DNA from: Cerina litoralis
GTDB lineage: Bacteria > Bacteroidota > Bacteroidia > Flavobacteriales > Flavobacteriaceae
Assembly (NCBI GenBank): GCA_022008415.1
Contig: JAIRBC010000003.1
Coordinates: 62,001 to 126,000 of the forward strand
DNA length: 64,000 nucleotides
Reading direction: 5' to 3'
The notes below the pieces were generated by a model that was not told where the DNA came from, did not search any database, and worked only from the letters and a program-made list of their open reading frames with translations. Every line of letters begins with the position of its first letter. Position 1 is the first letter of the stretch. Below are positions 35,222 through 45,173 of the stretch, in pieces. Both the position numbers and the translations under genes were made by a program.

Positions 35222-38200
35222 TTGGTTAGAACATTGCTGGGAATCCTGCTGGTCTGTGTTTTGGGAACCATTGTTTTGTCCTTGCCCATTGTACAGACCC
35301 GTTTTGCCGCGTATGTTACGGACAACCTTAACGCGACTTTCGGCACCCATATCGGCATAGATAGACTTAAGATTTCCCTCATTACGTGGGATGCTTCCCT
35401 GCATGGGATTTACGTGGAAGATTATCAAAAGGATACCTTGTTTTACATTCAACGTCTCTCTACATCTATTTTAAATCTTAGGAATATGGCGAACGGTAAG
35501 TTGGAGTTTGGGGATATCGATATGGATCGACTCAATTTTAAGCTAAAAACATACCTGGACGACGACCGGAGCAATTTGGAGGTTTTTATTGACAAGCTTA
35601 GCGATACTTTGCCCAGAAAACCGGGCACTCCGCCATTTTACTTTTCTTCTGCCAACGTAAACATTTCTAATAGCAAGTTTAAATTAATAGATGAGAATAG
35701 GGAGACCCAAGAGCAACTAAAATTTACGGATTTGAACATCAGCGCCAAGGACTTCTTAATTTTGGGCCCCGAGGTAACGACCGAAATAAAGGAGATGTCC
35801 CTGCTCAGTAAAAGGAATTTGAAACTGAACAAACTATCGACCGAGTTCAAATATACAAGGCAGCAAATGCGGTTCGATTCCTTACAGGTTCGGACCCCCG
35901 AGTCCGACCTCCAAGGTAACCTAGTCTTCAATTACGAAAGAAAGGATTTTGCAGACTTTCTGAACAAGGTAAACCTCGTTGCAAACTTCGAGGATTCCGA
36001 GGTGTCCCTAGATGAGGTAAACAAGCTTTACGACCAGTTCGGGGATGGGAAGAAAATCTCCTTTACCACGAACATCAACGGAGTGTTGAACGATTTAAAT
36101 ACAACTAATCTATTCCTGCAATCCGACAATACTGGAATAAGGGGTGATTTTAACTTTAAGAATCTCTTTGAAAGGGATGAGGATTTTGCCCTAGATGCAA
36201 CAATTAAAAATATTACCTCGAGCTATTACGAGCTTAGGGCCCTATTGCCCAACATTTTGGGAAAAACCTTGCCCTCCTCCTTTCAAAAATTCGGGCAGTT
36301 TACTATTAGGGGCGAAAGCAAGATTACCAAAAAAGCCATACAGGCCAAAATAAATATCAATACGGCGGTAGGTAGCAGCTACGCCGATATGGAACTGACC
36401 GACGTAGATGATATCGACAACGCTTCGTACAAGGGTTTTGTCTCTCTTATCGATTTTGATCTGGGAGCCTATTTTGATAGTGAAAAATTGGGCAAGACAA
36501 ATATGGACATCAATGTGGACGGTCAGGGTTTTAAGCAGGAAAACCTCAATACCGAGGTGATAGGACAAATTTATTCCCTGAGTTATAATGACTACGAATA
36601 CCACGATACCAAGGTTTCGGGAATCCTTAAAGAAGAATTGTTCGATGGGTCTTTGGTGAGCAATGACGAAAATTTCAAATTCAATTTTAAAGGATTGGCC
36701 GATTTCGGACAAGGAAGGAATAATTTTAACTTCATCGCTTCCGTTGATTACGCCGATCTTAGAAAACTAAATTTCATCAATGACAGTATTTCCATATTCA
36801 AGGGCAATGTTAATATGGATATAGCCGGGAACTCCTTGGACAATCTGGTGGGAAACCTAAAGTTTTCCAAAACCATCTACCAAAACAAAAACGATACGTA
36901 TTATTTTGATGACTTTAAAATTTCCTCTTCATTTGATGAAGACACGATCCGCACCATCGATATAAATTCCCCGGATATTATAACGGGTTATATGAAAGGG
37001 AAATTTAAGGTCGAGGAACTTGGCAAACTGGTACAGAACTCCATCGGTAGTATATACACCAATTATAAACCTTTTAAAATTGCCCCCGGCCAGCAACTGG
37101 ACTTTAGGTTCGAAATCTACAATAAGATAGTAGGCGTACTTTTCCCCGAAGTGAAATTTGATCCCAATACTTTTATTAGGGGAAATATAGTGGCAGATGA
37201 AGGGGATTTTAAACTCACGTTCAAATCTCCCCAGATAGAGGCGTATGGAAATACCATGGACAATATAGACGTAAAGGTCGACAACAAGAATCCACTGTTT
37301 AACACCTTTGTCTCGGTCGATGATATGAAGACCCATTATTATGACATGAAAGACTTTAAATTGATCAATACCACCATTGCGGACACCTTGTTTTTTAGGA
37401 CGGAATTTAAGGGTGGCAGGGGTTATAATGACAGCTACAACCTTAATTTTTACCACACTTTTAATAAGGACAACAAATCCGTCATAGGTCTAAAAACCTC
37501 GGATGTAAACTTTAAGGGCAACAAATGGATCTTAAATAAGGATAACAACACCAAAAACAAGGTTGTATTTAATAGGACTTTAGATAGCATCACCATACAG
37601 GAGGTGGTTATGAACAATGGCGAAGATGAACAAATAAGGCTTAAGGGGCAATTGGCAGATTCTACCTATAAAGATTTACAGCTACAGTTTAAAATTGTCT
37701 CGCTTAACAAAATTACCCCTAGTATCGATAGCCTAAAACTGGATGGAGAAGTAAACGGAATCCTCAACGTACTCCAAAAGGACAATGTTTATCTGCCGTC
37801 GTCTAATCTGAATATCTCCGAATTTTCCGTAAATGATATTACCATGGGAGATCTGGCGATCGGTATCGTTGGCAACAAGGACTTGACCAATTTCGTGGTC
37901 AATTCGCAATTGATCGACCAGGGCGAGGAAAAATTTGGAATATTGGGAAATCTTTTGACAAATGGGGATATGCCCGTAGCCAATCTCATCGCAAATTTTA
38001 GGGATTTTAACCTGGAACCCTTTAACCCCTTGGGAGATGGCGTAATTTCCCATATCCGGGGAGGGCTCAACGGCAGCGTAAAGATAACTGGAGAGATCGA
38101 TAATCCCGATATCGACGGGGATTTAACGTTGAACAATGCGGGTATCGGCATTCCATACCTGAACGTAGACTACAGTTTTGCACCCAATTCCAAGGTAGAA

Positions 38201-39670
38201 CTCCACGACCAAACTTTTCATTTTGACAACGTACGGCTTACCGATGTAGCCGAAAACACCAAGGCCACCATCGATGGGGATATACGGCATAAGTTCTTTA
38301 AGGATTGGTACTTGGACCTGAATGTGGATACCAACAACGATCGGCTTTTGATACTAAATACGGAATATGATGAGGATGATCTGTACTACGGAAGCGGCTT
38401 CCTAAACGGCACGGGGAAAATTTACGGGCCTACGCAGGCCTTGACCATTAAGGTCGACGGGTCTACTGCAAAGGGTACCTCCCTTAAGATCCCCATAAGC
38501 GATGTTGCCAGTGTAGGGGATTATTCCTTTATAAATTTCATCGAAAAGAAAAACGTAGAGACCTATGAAGAGCAAAGAAAACTCAAGAAGTACGAAGGTT
38601 TAGAACTAGAGTTTGATCTGGATATCACCCCGGATGCGGAGGTAGAAATCGTTGTGGATCCAAAGACAGGGAGCTATCTGAAGGGAACCGGGGAGGGAAT
38701 TCTGCTCATCGAGATCAACACCAACGGCAAGTTTAATATGTACGGGGATTTTGCGGTGGTCACGGGACAGTTCCGGTATAAATTTGGAGGGATTCTCGAT
38801 AAGACCTTTAGGGTAAAACCGGGGGGCACCATCTCTTGGCAGGGCCCACCGTTGGCCGCAGAGTTAAACATGGAGGCTATTTATTCCCTAAATGCGAATC
38901 CGGCCCCGTTATTAGACAATTCCGGGTATACCCGTAGGATACCGACCGAGGTAGGGGTGAAGCTCAACGGGGAATTGGAGCACCCTACCATAGCGTTCGA
39001 TATTAGCTTCCCAGGTGTCAATTCGGTAGTGAAGTCGGAACTGATGTACAGGCTTCAGGATCCGTTGGTGGAAGAACGAAACGCCTTCTTTCTTTTGGCA
39101 CAAGGGACTTTTGCCAATGCCGAAACGAGCATTAACCAGCAAACGGTGACCGGGAACCTTATCCAAAGCGCGTCGGGCCTATTGAACCAGGTTCTGGGGG
39201 CCAATAATGATAAGTTCGATTTAGGACTTACCTATGAACAGGGACTTTACGGTAAGAATGCCGACGTGCTCACCGAGGATAGGATAGGGGTCACTGTTTC
39301 TACCCGTATCAGCGACAAGATTTTGTTCAACGGCAGGTTGGGTGTGCCCGTGGGGGGCGTGAGCGAAACGGTAGTGGCGGGAGACGTGGAGGTACAGGTA
39401 ATGTTAAACGAGGACGGTACGCTGCGGGCAAAAATATTTAACCGTGAAAATGAAATGGAACAGTTTCTTACCGATAGTCAGGGATACACCCAAGGAATTG
39501 GTCTTTCATATGAAGTAGATTTTAATACCTTTAAGGAACTTTTGAACAAGGTGTTGGGCAGGGATAAATCCAAAGACGAAATGCCGCCTCCGGAACCTCG
39601 CCCCGAAACTACTATGGGGAGGGATAGTCTGATTCAATTCCAAACGAAAGGTGCCAATTTAAAAAAATGA
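35222..39670 (+). CDS. Translocation and assembly module protein TamB
   Basis: 1482 residues. One N-terminal membrane helix (about 4-22) is followed by a very long series of beta strands, the AsmA/TamB-like groove, and a C-terminal DUF490/TamB domain with VVTGQFRYKFGGILDKTFRVKPGGTISWQGPPL (about 1180-1215). It spans the periplasm and is thought to move lipids or help insert outer-membrane proteins. The length is normal for Bacteroidota. The TTG at 35222 is the best formal start; the upstream frame, open to 35195 and encoding IKKLRKI, suggests a slightly longer N-terminus from a rare start codon. Confidence 0.9.
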   Translation: MVRTLLGILLVCVLGTIVLSLPIVQTRFAAYVTDNLNATFGTHIGIDRLKISLITWDASLHGIYVEDYQKDTLFYIQRLSTSILNLRNMANGKLEFGDIDMDRLNFKLKTYLDDDRSNLEVFIDKLSDTLPRKPGTPPFYFSSANVNISNSKFKLIDENRETQEQLKFTDLNISAKDFLILGPEVTTEIKEMSLLSKRNLKLNKLSTEFKYTRQQMRFDSLQVRTPESDLQGNLVFNYERKDFADFLNKVNLVANFEDSEVSLDEVNKLYDQFGDGKKISFTTNINGVLNDLNTTNLFLQSDNTGIRGDFNFKNLFERDEDFALDATIKNITSSYYELRALLPNILGKTLPSSFQKFGQFTIRGESKITKKAIQAKININTAVGSSYADMELTDVDDIDNASYKGFVSLIDFDLGAYFDSEKLGKTNMDINVDGQGFKQENLNTEVIGQIYSLSYNDYEYHDTKVSGILKEELFDGSLVSNDENFKFNFKGLADFGQGRNNFNFIASVDYADLRKLNFINDSISIFKGNVNMDIAGNSLDNLVGNLKFSKTIYQNKNDTYYFDDFKISSSFDEDTIRTIDINSPDIITGYMKGKFKVEELGKLVQNSIGSIYTNYKPFKIAPGQQLDFRFEIYNKIVGVLFPEVKFDPNTFIRGNIVADEGDFKLTFKSPQIEAYGNTMDNIDVKVDNKNPLFNTFVSVDDMKTHYYDMKDFKLINTTIADTLFFRTEFKGGRGYNDSYNLNFYHTFNKDNKSVIGLKTSDVNFKGNKWILNKDNNTKNKVVFNRTLDSITIQEVVMNNGEDEQIRLKGQLADSTYKDLQLQFKIVSLNKITPSIDSLKLDGEVNGILNVLQKDNVYLPSSNLNISEFSVNDITMGDLAIGIVGNKDLTNFVVNSQLIDQGEEKFGILGNLLTNGDMPVANLIANFRDFNLEPFNPLGDGVISHIRGGLNGSVKITGEIDNPDIDGDLTLNNAGIGIPYLNVDYSFAPNSKVELHDQTFHFDNVRLTDVAENTKATIDGDIRHKFFKDWYLDLNVDTNNDRLLILNTEYDEDDLYYGSGFLNGTGKIYGPTQALTIKVDGSTAKGTSLKIPISDVASVGDYSFINFIEKKNVETYEEQRKLKKYEGLELEFDLDITPDAEVEIVVDPKTGSYLKGTGEGILLIEINTNGKFNMYGDFAVVTGQFRYKFGGILDKTFRVKPGGTISWQGPPLAAELNMEAIYSLNANPAPLLDNSGYTRRIPTEVGVKLNGELEHPTIAFDISFPGVNSVVKSELMYRLQDPLVEERNAFFLLAQGTFANAETSINQQTVTGNLIQSASGLLNQVLGANNDKFDLGLTYEQGLYGKNADVLTEDRIGVTVSTRISDKILFNGRLGVPVGGVSETVVAGDVEVQVMLNEDGTLRAKIFNRENEMEQFLTDSQGYTQGIGLSYEVDFNTFKELLNKVLGRDKSKDEMPPPEPRPETTMGRDSLIQFQTKGANLKK

Positions 39671-39818
39671 GGAAATATCCTAATTTTTTGAATTTTTTGT
39701 TAAGATTGACGCTATTTGTTAACGAAAACGTTAGAGATAGTCGATTTGCCGTAAAATAGAATGTCGATCGACCATAAAATTGGAATAAGTTTGTTAATTT
39801 TGCGCATTTAAAATTTTA

Positions 39819-40805
39819 ATGGCTTCAAAAATAAAAAAAATAGGAGTTATCACCTCTGGAGGTGATGCTCCGGGAATGAACGCGGCTATAAGGGCCGTAG
39901 TTCGCACGTGCGCTTATTTGAAAGTGGAATGTGTCGGTATATACAGGGGGTACGAGGGGATGATAGATGGCGATTTTAAGGCCATGGATGCCCGTAGCGT
40001 AAACAATATTATCAACAAGGGAGGCACCATACTCAAGTCGGCAAGGTGCGCGGAATTCAGAACCAAGGAAGGTCGCCAAAAGGCGTATGATAATTTAAAG
40101 GCCGCCGGAATAGACGCTTTTGTAGTTATCGGTGGTGACGGAAGCTTTAACGGAGCTCTGATCTTTAACAAGGAGTTTGATATACCCATTATTGGTATTC
40201 CTGGGACTATCGACAACGATATTTTTGGAACGAGCTCTACCGTAGGTTTCGATACCGCGTTGAATACGGTCGTAGAGGTAATAGACAAGATCAGGGATAC
40301 AGCAAGTTCCCACAATCGGCTTTTCTTTGTAGAGGTAATGGGGCGAGACGTAGGCCATATTGCTCTGAACGCCGGGGTCGGGGCGGGAGCAGAGGAAATT
40401 TTAATTCCAGAGGAAAATCTGGGATTGGAGCGTTTGTTGGAATCCCTAAAACGAAGTAAGGCATCCGGTAAGTCTTCCAGTATCGTGGTAGTGGCAGAAG
40501 GGGATAAAACCGGAAGAAATGTTTTTGAACTTAAGGAATACGTAGAGGAACATCTGCCGATCTACGACGTTCGGGTATCGGTGTTGGGGCATTTGCAGCG
40601 CGGTGGTCCGCCCTCGTGCTTTGATCGCGTTTTGGCCAGTAGAATGGGTGTTAGGGCGGTGGAGGCACTCTTGGAAGGAAAGACCAATCTTATGGTAGGA
40701 ATCCAGGACAACAACATAATCCTTACCCCTATAAGCAAGGCCATAAAAGGACATACAAAAATAGATAAGGAACTCATACGGGTTTCTGAAATCATGACTA
40801 CATAA
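39819..40805 (+). CDS. pfkA: ATP-dependent 6-phosphofructokinase
   Basis: 328 residues. ITSGGDAPGMNAAIRA (11-26) binds ATP; VVIGGDGS (102-109) and PGTIDNDI (128-135, catalytic Asp132 with Asp134) are the PFK-A signatures; RVSVLGHLQRGG is near 250. Gly at the ATP-site position after GGD indicates the ATP-dependent form. It phosphorylates fructose-6-phosphate in glycolysis. gapA follows 24 bases downstream on the same strand, so the two are an operon ended by a strong hairpin. Confidence 0.96.
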   Translation: MASKIKKIGVITSGGDAPGMNAAIRAVVRTCAYLKVECVGIYRGYEGMIDGDFKAMDARSVNNIINKGGTILKSARCAEFRTKEGRQKAYDNLKAAGIDAFVVIGGDGSFNGALIFNKEFDIPIIGIPGTIDNDIFGTSSTVGFDTALNTVVEVIDKIRDTASSHNRLFFVEVMGRDVGHIALNAGVGAGAEEILIPEENLGLERLLESLKRSKASGKSSSIVVVAEGDKTGRNVFELKEYVEEHLPIYDVRVSVLGHLQRGGPPSCFDRVLASRMGVRAVEALLEGKTNLMVGIQDNNIILTPISKAIKGHTKIDKELIRVSEIMTT

Positions 40806-41834
<1,029 letters not shown>

Positions 41835-41846
41835 AAAATTGGGCCA

Positions 41847-41911
41847 ATTAAACAAAAGATTCCTGAAAGTGAGTAATATTTTTGCTTATTTTCAGGAATC
41901 TTTTGTTTAAT
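41847..41911 (+). terminator. Strong stem-loop after gapA
   Basis: Bases 41847-41868 are perfectly complementary to 41890-41911: a 22-bp stem without mismatch and a 21-base loop, starting 13 bases after the gapA stop. The arms have A-rich and T-rich flanks, so the structure can serve transcription from either side. It most likely ends the pfkA-gapA message and protects its 3' end. Confidence 0.8.
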
Positions 41912-42009
41912 ATTGATTCTTCTTTTAAAATAAACGCTTATCGGTAAGTTGGGTTCGGGGCTTTTTGATAGCGAAGAGATCTTGATTCTAAATGTAAAAA
42001 TAATTAGGT

Positions 42010-42861
42010 ATGATATTGATCGTAGATAGCGGTGCTACAAAATCGGATTGGATTGCACTGGATGAAAACGGAAAACAATTGTTCTTGACACAGACTTTGG
42101 GGCTTAGTCCGGAAGTATTGACCCGTGAGGTCATCGAGGACCGATTGGCAAATAATTTTGAATTGTCAAAAAATCGGGAAAAGGTTACCCAATTGTATTT
42201 TTATGGTGCAGGATGTGGTACGGATAGGATGAAAAGTTTTCTAAAGGCCATTTTCAAGGATTACTTCCCAAAAGCCAAGGCCGATGTTCGGGAAGATACC
42301 TACGCCGCAATCTACTCTACCACCAAAATAGGACACCAAAGTATTGTGTGTATTTTGGGAACAGGATCCAATTGTAGCTATTATGATGGGCATCAACTTC
42401 TTCAAAAGGTAACTTCCCTTGGGTATATTCTAATGGATGACGGTAGTGGCAACTTTTTTGGCCGAAAATTGATCCGGGATTATTATTTCCATAAAATGCC
42501 ACAGGATTTGAGCCTTAAATTTGCAAAGGAGTACGATTTGGATGCCGATGTCATTAAAGAATACCTCTACAAACAGCCCAATCCCAATACCTATTTGGCA
42601 ACTTTTGCGCGTTTTATGATAGAAAACAAAAGCCATCCTTACTGTAGGGGGGTTATAGACAAGGGATTTCAGCAGTTCGTAAACAATTACATTATGCAGT
42701 TTGAACTCGCCACCAAGGTCCCCGTCAATTTTGTGGGGAGTATAGCCCATTATTTAAGGGACGAGCTCACGACCGTATGCGAGAGAAATGACCTGGTTTT
42801 GGGAGTGATACGGCAAAGGCCCATCGAAGGCCTGGTAGAATTCCATCAGGACACCTTGTAA
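42010..42861 (+). CDS. BadF/BcrA-family kinase, N-acetylglucosamine kinase-like
   Basis: 283 residues. ASKHA fold: phosphate 1 motif MILIVDSGATKSDWIAL, phosphate 2 region QSIVCILGTGSNCSYYDG (about 115) with GDDGSG-like MDDGSGNFFGRKLIRDYYF (about 141), and an adenosine-side NFVGSIAHYLRDEL. Members phosphorylate N-acetylglucosamine or related amino sugars in cell-wall recycling. A separate transcription unit from gapA is suggested by the terminator between them. Confidence 0.8.
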   Translation: MILIVDSGATKSDWIALDENGKQLFLTQTLGLSPEVLTREVIEDRLANNFELSKNREKVTQLYFYGAGCGTDRMKSFLKAIFKDYFPKAKADVREDTYAAIYSTTKIGHQSIVCILGTGSNCSYYDGHQLLQKVTSLGYILMDDGSGNFFGRKLIRDYYFHKMPQDLSLKFAKEYDLDADVIKEYLYKQPNPNTYLATFARFMIENKSHPYCRGVIDKGFQQFVNNYIMQFELATKVPVNFVGSIAHYLRDELTTVCERNDLVLGVIRQRPIEGLVEFHQDTL

Positions 42862-42930
42862 TTTGCTTTATACTGTTCCCCCAACGCAAGAACGCGCAAA
42901 TCGTTAGGCGTATTGCGACGGCGGTAAAAC

Positions 42931-43317
42931 CTAATTGTCCAATACGGCGATCATGGATATCTCCACATTGACAAATTTGGGTAGATTGGCCACTTCCACG
43001 GTTTCCCTAGCGGGTGCCGTTTTAGGATCAAAGTAGTTTCCATACACCGAATTAACCTCGCTAAACTGACGTATGTCCTTTACGAATATCGAGGCTTTTA
43101 CCACGTTTTCGAAATTCAATTTTGCCTCGGTAAGGATAGCCTTGAGGTTTTCCATACATTGTTTGGTTTCTTTTTTGATATCCCCCTGTATCAGGTCGCC
43201 CGAAACGGGATCCAACGGAATTTGTCCCGAAATGTAAAGGGTGTTACCAGTTAAAACCGCTTGGTTATAAGGCCCGATAGGGGCGGGAGCATTTGGGGTA
43301 TTGATGATTTTCTTCAC
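42931..43317 (-). CDS. ridA: RidA family enamine/imine deaminase
   Basis: 128 residues, the usual length. It starts KIINTPNAPAPIGPYNQAV, then LYISGQIPLDPVSGDL and VVKASIFVKDI, and carries the catalytic Arg104 in APARETVEV and Glu119 near VNVEI. The family forms trimers that hydrolyse reactive enamines and imines from PLP enzymes. It is a single-gene unit converging on the kinase gene (70-base gap). Confidence 0.93.
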   Translation of the reverse strand: MKKIINTPNAPAPIGPYNQAVLTGNTLYISGQIPLDPVSGDLIQGDIKKETKQCMENLKAILTEAKLNFENVVKASIFVKDIRQFSEVNSVYGNYFDPKTAPARETVEVANLPKFVNVEISMIAVLDN

Positions 43318-43638
43318 GATGTAGTTTTTTAGATGTCCATGGCAAATTTACAGGAAACTGTTTATATGTTGTTGCCCAAAATCCCATAAAAAAAATTCCG
43401 GATTGCCTTTATTGTACTGATAACCCTAAATTTGCAGTCATTTTAGCTACTTTGTAAATCCCAATATTAAACGCATCCGGTTTAAGTAAAATACGCATAA
43501 ACAAATAGTTATGAAAATTTTACGTCTTTTGTCTTGTAGCGAAGCGGTCTTTTGTCTATTTAGTCGCGCCTTGTGATTTTGTTAAATTAATATGTAGTCC
43601 AGATTTTATACATCTACAATTAAGTACTATTTTTGCCC
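43318..43638. other. Intergenic region between ridA and guaA
   Basis: About 320 bases between divergent genes. It holds the candidate guaA promoter near 43403-43434, which would leave a leader of about 200 bases. I see no purine-riboswitch pairing or other conserved fold in that leader. A TATTTTTG at 43628-43635, just before the start codon, also fits the -7 consensus but lacks a -33 partner. Confidence 0.4.
43403..43434 (+). promoter_or_regulatory. Predicted Bacteroidetes-type promoter upstream of guaA
   Basis: TTG at 43403-43405 and TAAATTTG at 43427-43434 are separated by 21 bases, matching the TTG/TAnnTTTG arrangement. Transcription would begin near 43440, giving guaA a leader of about 200 bases. 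This rests on pattern matching only. Confidence 0.4.
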
Positions 43639-45171
43639 ATGCAAAACAATGTCCTTATTTTAGATTTTGGTTCCCAATACACACAACTCATCGCCAGAAG
43701 GGTCAGGGAACTCAATATTTTTTGTGAAATAAAACCTTATAACAACCTTCCCGAGGACCTATCTGGGTACAAGGCTGTAATACTCTCGGGATCTCCTTTT
43801 TCCGTAAGGGGAGAAGATGCCCCCCATCCCGAACTCGGTGAAATTAAGGGAAAAAAACCTTTGTTGGCGGTATGTTACGGGGCCCAATATTTGGCCCATT
43901 TTCACGGGGGCGAAGTGGCGTCTTCCAACACAAGGGAATACGGCCGGGCCAAGCTTTCGTTTATCGCGGAAGGCGAACCGTTTTTTGCGGATATTCCAGT
44001 AGGTAGTCAGGTGTGGATGAGCCATAGCGACACGATCAAGAGCCTACCGCATCGTTCGGTACGTCTGGCTAGTACCGATGATGTGGAAAATGCAGCCTTT
44101 AAAATTGAAGGAGAGGAGACCTACGCCATACAATTTCATCCAGAGGTGTACCATACCACGGATGGCAAACAATTATTGAAAAACTTTCTCGTTGAAATTG
44201 CTGGAGTAGCACAGTCATGGACACCCGATTCCTTTGTAGAAACCACCGTGGCCGAATTGAAGGCGAAGATCGGTGACGACAAGGTTATTTTAGGCCTCTC
44301 TGGGGGAGTCGACTCCAGTGTGGCGGCCCAATTGCTGCACAAGGCAATTGGTACGCACTTGCATTGTATTTTTGTGAACAATGGATTATTGCGGAAAAAT
44401 GAGTTCCACGATGTGCTGGAACAATACAAGCACATGGGGCTAAATGTAAAGGGTGTCGACGCTTCGGCACGTTTTTTGAACGCTTTGGCGGGGGAAAGTG
44501 ACCCGGAGAAGAAAAGGAAGACTATCGGCAGGGTCTTTATAGAGGTTTTTGACGATGAGGCACATAAGGTAGAAGGCGCCAAATGGCTTGCCCAAGGTAC
44601 AATTTACCCCGATGTCATTGAATCGGTTTCGGCAACGGGTGGCCCGTCGGCCACTATTAAAAGCCATCACAACGTGGGGGGGTTGCCAGATTTTATGAAA
44701 TTGAAGGTTGTAGAGCCACTAAAAATGCTTTTTAAGGACGAAGTGAGAAGGGTGGGTGCCAGCTTGGAAATGGAACCGGCACTATTGGGTCGACATCCTT
44801 TTCCTGGGCCTGGGTTGGCTATCCGTATCCTTGGGGATATTACTCCAGAAAAAGTGGCCATTTTGCAAGAGGTCGATGCGGTTTTTATCGATGGCCTCAA
44901 AGAATGGGGACTTTATGACAAGGTTTGGCAGGCCGGAGCCATGCTTTTGCCCGTAAATAGTGTTGGGGTCATGGGCGATGAGCGTACTTATGAAAAATGC
45001 GTAGCTTTACGGGCCGTGGAAAGTACGGACGGCATGACAGCGGATTGGGTTAATTTGCCCTACGAGTTTTTACAGAAAACCTCAAACGAGATAATAAATA
45101 AGGTAAGGGGAGTCAACAGGGTTGTTTACGATATCAGCTCCAAACCCCCTGCAACCATAGAATGGGAATAA
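43639..45171 (+). CDS. guaA: GMP synthase (glutamine-hydrolysing)
   Basis: 510 residues from the ATG at 43639; a TTG two codons upstream is also in frame. The glutamine amidotransferase domain has [11 protein letters not shown], the nucleophile Cys79 in [11 protein letters not shown] and the His/Glu pair in QFHPEVYHT. The ATP pyrophosphatase domain has [13 protein letters not shown] (about 217), and the dimerisation domain has [15 protein letters not shown]. It converts XMP to GMP. The following LysM gene begins within or just after its stop codon. Confidence 0.97.
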   Translation: MQNNVLILDFGSQYTQLIARRVRELNIFCEIKPYNNLPEDLSGYKAVILSGSPFSVRGEDAPHPELGEIKGKKPLLAVCYGAQYLAHFHGGEVASSNTREYGRAKLSFIAEGEPFFADIPVGSQVWMSHSDTIKSLPHRSVRLASTDDVENAAFKIEGEETYAIQFHPEVYHTTDGKQLLKNFLVEIAGVAQSWTPDSFVETTVAELKAKIGDDKVILGLSGGVDSSVAAQLLHKAIGTHLHCIFVNNGLLRKNEFHDVLEQYKHMGLNVKGVDASARFLNALAGESDPEKKRKTIGRVFIEVFDDEAHKVEGAKWLAQGTIYPDVIESVSATGGPSATIKSHHNVGGLPDFMKLKVVEPLKMLFKDEVRRVGASLEMEPALLGRHPFPGPGLAIRILGDITPEKVAILQEVDAVFIDGLKEWGLYDKVWQAGAMLLPVNSVGVMGDERTYEKCVALRAVESTDGMTADWVNLPYEFLQKTSNEIINKVRGVNRVVYDISSKPPATIEWE

Positions 45172-45173
45172 AT

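Noticed and set aside
34135..35382. 415-codon reading of tsaD
   Set aside because: The first 75 codons overlap tamB and precede the conserved TsaD start; the GTG at 35157 gives the normal length of 340.
39795..39802. TAATTTTG before pfkA as a promoter
   Set aside because: The nearest TTG upstream is only about 12 bases away; spacing is wrong, so not listed as a feature.
43628..43635. TATTTTTG box right before guaA as a promoter of a leaderless message
   Set aside because: No TTG at the proper distance; the pair at 43403-43434 fits better.
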